The notes under the pieces: generated by a model
Told to the model about the DNA's origin: nothing
Seen by the model: the letters and a program-made list of their open reading frames with translations, nothing else
The model's database searches: none
In this document: piece after piece, positions 61,145 through 64,000 of the stretch
How the letters are laid out: each line of letters opens with the position of its first letter
Position numbering within the stretch: the first letter of the stretch is position 1
NCBI RefSeq assembly: GCF_015160855.1
Contig: NZ_CP063373.1
Location: 3,720,001-3,784,000 of the forward strand
From: Streptomyces ferrugineus
Lineage (GTDB): Bacteria; Actinomycetota; Actinomycetes; Streptomycetales; Streptomycetaceae
Direction: 5' to 3'
Length of the DNA stretch: 64,000 nucleotides
Made by a program: the position numbers and the translations under genes

Positions 61145-62431
61145 CTACCGCTCCTCCTCCTCGGTCGCCGACCGCGCCGAGGCCAGCGCCGTCGCCGGAT
61201 CCCGCGCGGGACCTCCCGCCGGCACCCAGCGGCCCCGCTCCTCGCGATACGGCCACCAGCGCCCGTCGCGCCCCAGGCGCAGTTGGCCCGGCGCGCCGAC
61301 GACCGTCCACCGATTGCCCCGCGCCCGCAGCGTCGGCCGTTTGTCCTCGTCCCAGGCGGACTCCAGGGCGGCACGCGCGCGTGCGAGCGCTTCGCCCTCG
61401 ACGGTCCACTCCTCGTCGAGCACGGCCAGCGCGGCGACGCCCCCCAGGTGCCAAGCGCGTACGGCCGTCTCCAGCCCTTCGTGGCCGCGGCCCGAACCGT
61501 CGGCCAGTCGCTCGGCCACGTCGGCGGGTGGGGAGCCGGCCGCGAGGCGCACCATGTCCTGGCTCGGCGTCAACCCGGCTTCGGCGACCTGCTGTTCCGG
61601 GCCCGCCCGCAGCGCGTCCGAGAGCAGGCGGTGTGCTTCCGCGGCGGTCCGGGCGGCCAGGAACTCCAGCGCGGCGGGTTCGACGCCGGGCGCGGGCGGC
61701 GTCTCGGTGTCCAGGGACGGCGGTACCCCCGGCTCGGCGGGCACCTCGGGCAGTGCGGGCAGCGGCGGCAGGATGTCGCCGGTCGCATACGCCTCGGCGG
61801 CATCCACGCCCTCGGGCTCGGCCGGTTCGCACGGCGCGGGTCGGTCGGAGGTGGGTGCGGCGCTGCGGGCCTGGAGGTCGTTCAGGAGGCCGCGTTCACC
61901 GCGCCCGCGCATCAGCAGCAGAACGAACGGGTCCTGGTCCAGCAGCCGTGCCACCTGGTAGCAGAGGGCCGCCGTGTGCCCGCAGTGGTCCCAGGCGTCG
62001 CAGCCGCACTCCGGTTCCAGATCGCCCATGCCCGGCAGCAGTTCGATGCCCCTGGCGGCCGCGTCCTCCACCAGGTGCGGCGGCATCTCGCGGTCCAGCA
62101 ACGCGGCGACGTGCCCGGCGTGCTCCACGGCCATGTCCAGGAAGCGGTCCCACTGGTCCTCGGTCAGCTCCTCCAGCAGCACATCGGCCCGGTGCGCCGT
62201 ACGGTCGCGGCCCTGCACCACGGCGGTGATGCGCCCAGGGCGCACCGACACGGCACCGACCGCTCCCGCGCGCGCGAGCCTGCGGCCGACCTTGAGCTGC
62301 TCCGAGTCCAGCGCCGTCTCCTCCAGCGCCTTCAGCCAGGCCTGGCCCCACCACGTCTGTGCGAATCCTCGCCCGCGCGCGGGCGGCAGCGCGGCGAACG
62401 TGCGCTCCTGGTCACCGTCGTAGCGCGTCAT
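61145..62431 (-). CDS. SWIM zinc-finger protein
   Basis: 428 residues from ATG 62431, overlapping the helicase stop (ATGA). TFAALPPARGRGFAQTWWGQ opens the family; the SWIM zinc motif is ECGCDAWDHCGHTAALCYQV. Such proteins are nearly always encoded with a SNF2-type helicase in actinobacteria and probably help bind DNA for it. The C-terminal half is Pro/Ala-rich with a WxxGRDGRWWPYREERGRW patch. Confidence 0.9.
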   Translation of the reverse strand: MTRYDGDQERTFAALPPARGRGFAQTWWGQAWLKALEETALDSEQLKVGRRLARAGAVGAVSVRPGRITAVVQGRDRTAHRADVLLEELTEDQWDRFLDMAVEHAGHVAALLDREMPPHLVEDAAARGIELLPGMGDLEPECGCDAWDHCGHTAALCYQVARLLDQDPFVLLLMRGRGERGLLNDLQARSAAPTSDRPAPCEPAEPEGVDAAEAYATGDILPPLPALPEVPAEPGVPPSLDTETPPAPGVEPAALEFLAARTAAEAHRLLSDALRAGPEQQVAEAGLTPSQDMVRLAAGSPPADVAERLADGSGRGHEGLETAVRAWHLGGVAALAVLDEEWTVEGEALARARAALESAWDEDKRPTLRARGNRWTVVGAPGQLRLGRDGRWWPYREERGRWVPAGGPARDPATALASARSATEEEER

Positions 62432-64000
62432 CGCGTTCCCCCTCGCAGTTCCACCAGATCGGCCAGCTCCGCGTCCGTCAGCTCCGTGAGGGCCGCCTCG
62501 CCCGCGCCGAGCACCGCGTCGGCGAGTTCCCGCTTGCGGCCGAGCATGTCGGCGATACGGTCCTCGATCGTGCCCTCGGCGATCAGCCGGTGCACCTGCA
62601 CGGGCCGGGTCTGACCGATGCGGTACGCGCGGTCGGTGGCCTGGGCCTCGACGGCGGGGTTCCACCAGCGGTCGTAGTGCACGACGTGCTCCGCGCGGGT
62701 GAGGTTCAGGCCGGTGCCGGCGGCCTTCAACGACAGCAGGAAGACGGGCACTTCACCGTCCTGGAAGCGCCCGACCAGGGCGTCGCGCTCGGCGATGGGC
62801 GTGCCGCCGTGCAGAAACTGCGAGGGCACTCCGCGAGCCGCCAGGTGCTCCTCGATGAGGCGTCCCATCTGCACGTACTGCGTGAAGACCAGAACGCTCG
62901 CTCCCTCGGAGAGGATGGTGTCGAGCAGTTCGTCCAGCAGTTCCAGCTTCCCCGAGCGTCCGGCGATCCTCGGTCGCTCCTCCTTGAGGAACTGCGCGGG
63001 GTGGTTGCAGATCTGCTTCAGGCCCGTCAGGAGCTTCACGATCAGGCCGCGGCGCGCCATGCTGTCTGCTTCGGAGATCTCCGCCAGCGTCTCGCGGACC
63101 ACGGCCTCGTACAGGCCCGTCTGTTCCGCGGTGAGGGACACGGCCCGGTCGGTCTCCGTCTTCGGCGGGAGCTCCGGCGCGATCCCCGGATCGGACTTGC
63201 GCCGGCGCAGCAGGAACGGGCGTACCAGCCGGGCGAGCCGCTCCGCTGCCGCCGGGTCCTGGCCGCCCTCGACGGCCTGGGCATAACGCGCGCGGAAGGT
63301 GCCCAGGCGGCCCAGCAGGCCCGGGGTCGTCCAGTCGAGGATCGCCCACAGTTCCGACAGGTTGTTCTCGACCGGGGTGCCCGTGAGCGCCACACGCGCG
63401 CGTGCGCCGATGGACCGCAGCGCCCGCGCGGTCGCGGAGTACGGGTTCTTCACATGCTGGGCCTCGTCCGCCACCACCATGCCCCACGGCACGTCGGCGA
63501 GCCGGCGCGCGTCCAGGCGCATCGTGCCGTACGTGGTGAGCACGAACTCGCCGTCCGCCACGGAGCCGAGGTCGCGCCGCGACCCGTGGAAGCGGCGCAC
63601 GCGCGTGCCGGGCGCGAACTTCTCGATCTCGCGCTGCCAGTTGCCCATCAGGGACGTCGGACAGACCACCAGCGTCGGACCGGCGGACGAGGCGTCGGCC
63701 TGCCGGTGAAGGTGCAGCGCGATCAGCGTGATCGTCTTGCCGAGGCCCATGTCGTCGGCCAGACAGCAGCCCAGGCCCAGGGACGTCATGCGCGCCAGCC
63801 AACTCAGGCCACGCCGCTGGTAGTCCCGCAGCGTGGCCGCGAGGGCGGCCGGCTGGCCGACCGGCTCCTGTCCCTCGGGGTCCGCCAGGCGCTCGCGCAG
63901 CGCCGCCAGCCAGCCCGTGGGCCGGACCTCGACCCGGCGGCCGTCCACTTCGGTGGAGCCCGTCAGCGCGGCGCCGAGCGCGTCGATGGGCGTGACCTTG
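62428..64000 (-). CDS. SNF2 family DNA helicase/ATPase, 5' end outside window
   Basis: 523 codons are visible and the frame stays open to the window edge, so the N-terminus lies beyond it. Motif I DDMGLGKTITLIALHLHRQ, Ia LVVCPTSLMGNWQREIEKFA, motif II VVADEAQHVKNPYSATARAL, III RVALTGTPVENNLSELWAIL, then the second RecA lobe with VLVFTQYVQMGRLIEEHLAA, LSLKAAGTGLNLTRAEHVVH and DRAYRIGQTRPVQVHRLIAE. It moves on double-stranded DNA and is coupled to the SWIM protein gene. A role in repair or chromosome remodelling is inferred. Confidence 0.95.
   Translation of the reverse strand, partial: KVTPIDALGAALTGSTEVDGRRVEVRPTGWLAALRERLADPEGQEPVGQPAALAATLRDYQRRGLSWLARMTSLGLGCCLADDMGLGKTITLIALHLHRQADASSAGPTLVVCPTSLMGNWQREIEKFAPGTRVRRFHGSRRDLGSVADGEFVLTTYGTMRLDARRLADVPWGMVVADEAQHVKNPYSATARALRSIGARARVALTGTPVENNLSELWAILDWTTPGLLGRLGTFRARYAQAVEGGQDPAAAERLARLVRPFLLRRRKSDPGIAPELPPKTETDRAVSLTAEQTGLYEAVVRETLAEISEADSMARRGLIVKLLTGLKQICNHPAQFLKEERPRIAGRSGKLELLDELLDTILSEGASVLVFTQYVQMGRLIEEHLAARGVPSQFLHGGTPIAERDALVGRFQDGEVPVFLLSLKAAGTGLNLTRAEHVVHYDRWWNPAVEAQATDRAYRIGQTRPVQVHRLIAEGTIEDRIADMLGRKRELADAVLGAGEAALTELTDAELADLVELRGGTR

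Overview
The window looks like a chromosomal segment of a Streptomyces. GC content is very high throughout. Starts are often GTG or TTG, and many adjacent genes overlap by ATGA or GTGA. The families present (SAV_2336/FxsT, VMAP, Trypco2, ROK XylR, many secreted Tat or CBM13 hydrolases) are typical of the genus. The GH10 xylanase resembles Streptomyces lividans XlnA as I remember that protein. No rRNA, tRNA, CRISPR array or origin was seen.

Layout. 1-5.1 kb: end of a paired acyl-CoA dehydrogenase operon, a secreted phosphodiesterase-like protein, a tiny membrane protein, a phosphodiester glycosidase interrupted in frame by a Streptomyces-type palindromic repeat, and a DUF779 protein. 5.4-10.4 kb: one giant secreted protein with two GH43 modules. 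10.6-19.9 kb: the most unusual region. It holds a VMAP/EAD2 protein, an FxsT-like vWA/NB-ARC/TPR protein, an HExxH peptide beta-hydroxylase candidate, a 59-residue FxsA-like precursor peptide that is easily missed, a trypsin-EAD2 protease and a Trypco2 protein. No radical SAM FxsB or TIR-like FxsC is present. 19.9-27.8 kb: DedA, a three-gene sugar ABC importer, then a divergent GAF-PAS-PP2C-HATPase phosphatase followed by a second sugar-binding lipoprotein. 28.2-30.0 kb: wreckage of two glycosidase genes (a GH43 scrap and a truncated GH127). The GH127 carries a 67-bp copy of part of the neighbouring lysR gene. 30-36 kb: LysR, then an operon of NRAMP-like permease, amidase and FAD oxidoreductase, divergent from an AsnC-type regulator. 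36-40 kb: GH97, GH88 and a broken deaminase. 40-42.7 kb: GntR, a PEBP-family protein, a DtxR-type regulator and an SDR remnant. 42.8-48 kb: GH62, GH10 xylanase and a CE1-like esterase. 48-51 kb: aldehyde dehydrogenase and its GAF regulator. 51.1-52.7 kb: an insertion sequence. 52.7-54.8 kb: amidase_2 and an acetamidase/formamidase operon. 54.9-59 kb: xylR-xylB divergent from xylA. 59-64 kb: a proline-rich membrane protein, a phytase-like esterase, a SWIM protein and a partial SNF2 helicase.

How the genes work together. Much of the window is plant-polysaccharide catabolism. GH10 xylanase, GH62 and GH43 arabinofuranosidases and the CBM13-esterase can strip arabinoxylan outside the cell. A xylose-type ABC importer can bring sugars in, and XylA/XylB feed xylose into the pentose phosphate pathway under a ROK repressor. 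Several palindromes in front of these genes are candidate operators. The 10.6-19.9 kb island is a separate unit that joins a ribosomally made peptide and its modifying enzyme to NTPase-, protease- and effector-associated domains known from bacterial conflict or signalling systems.
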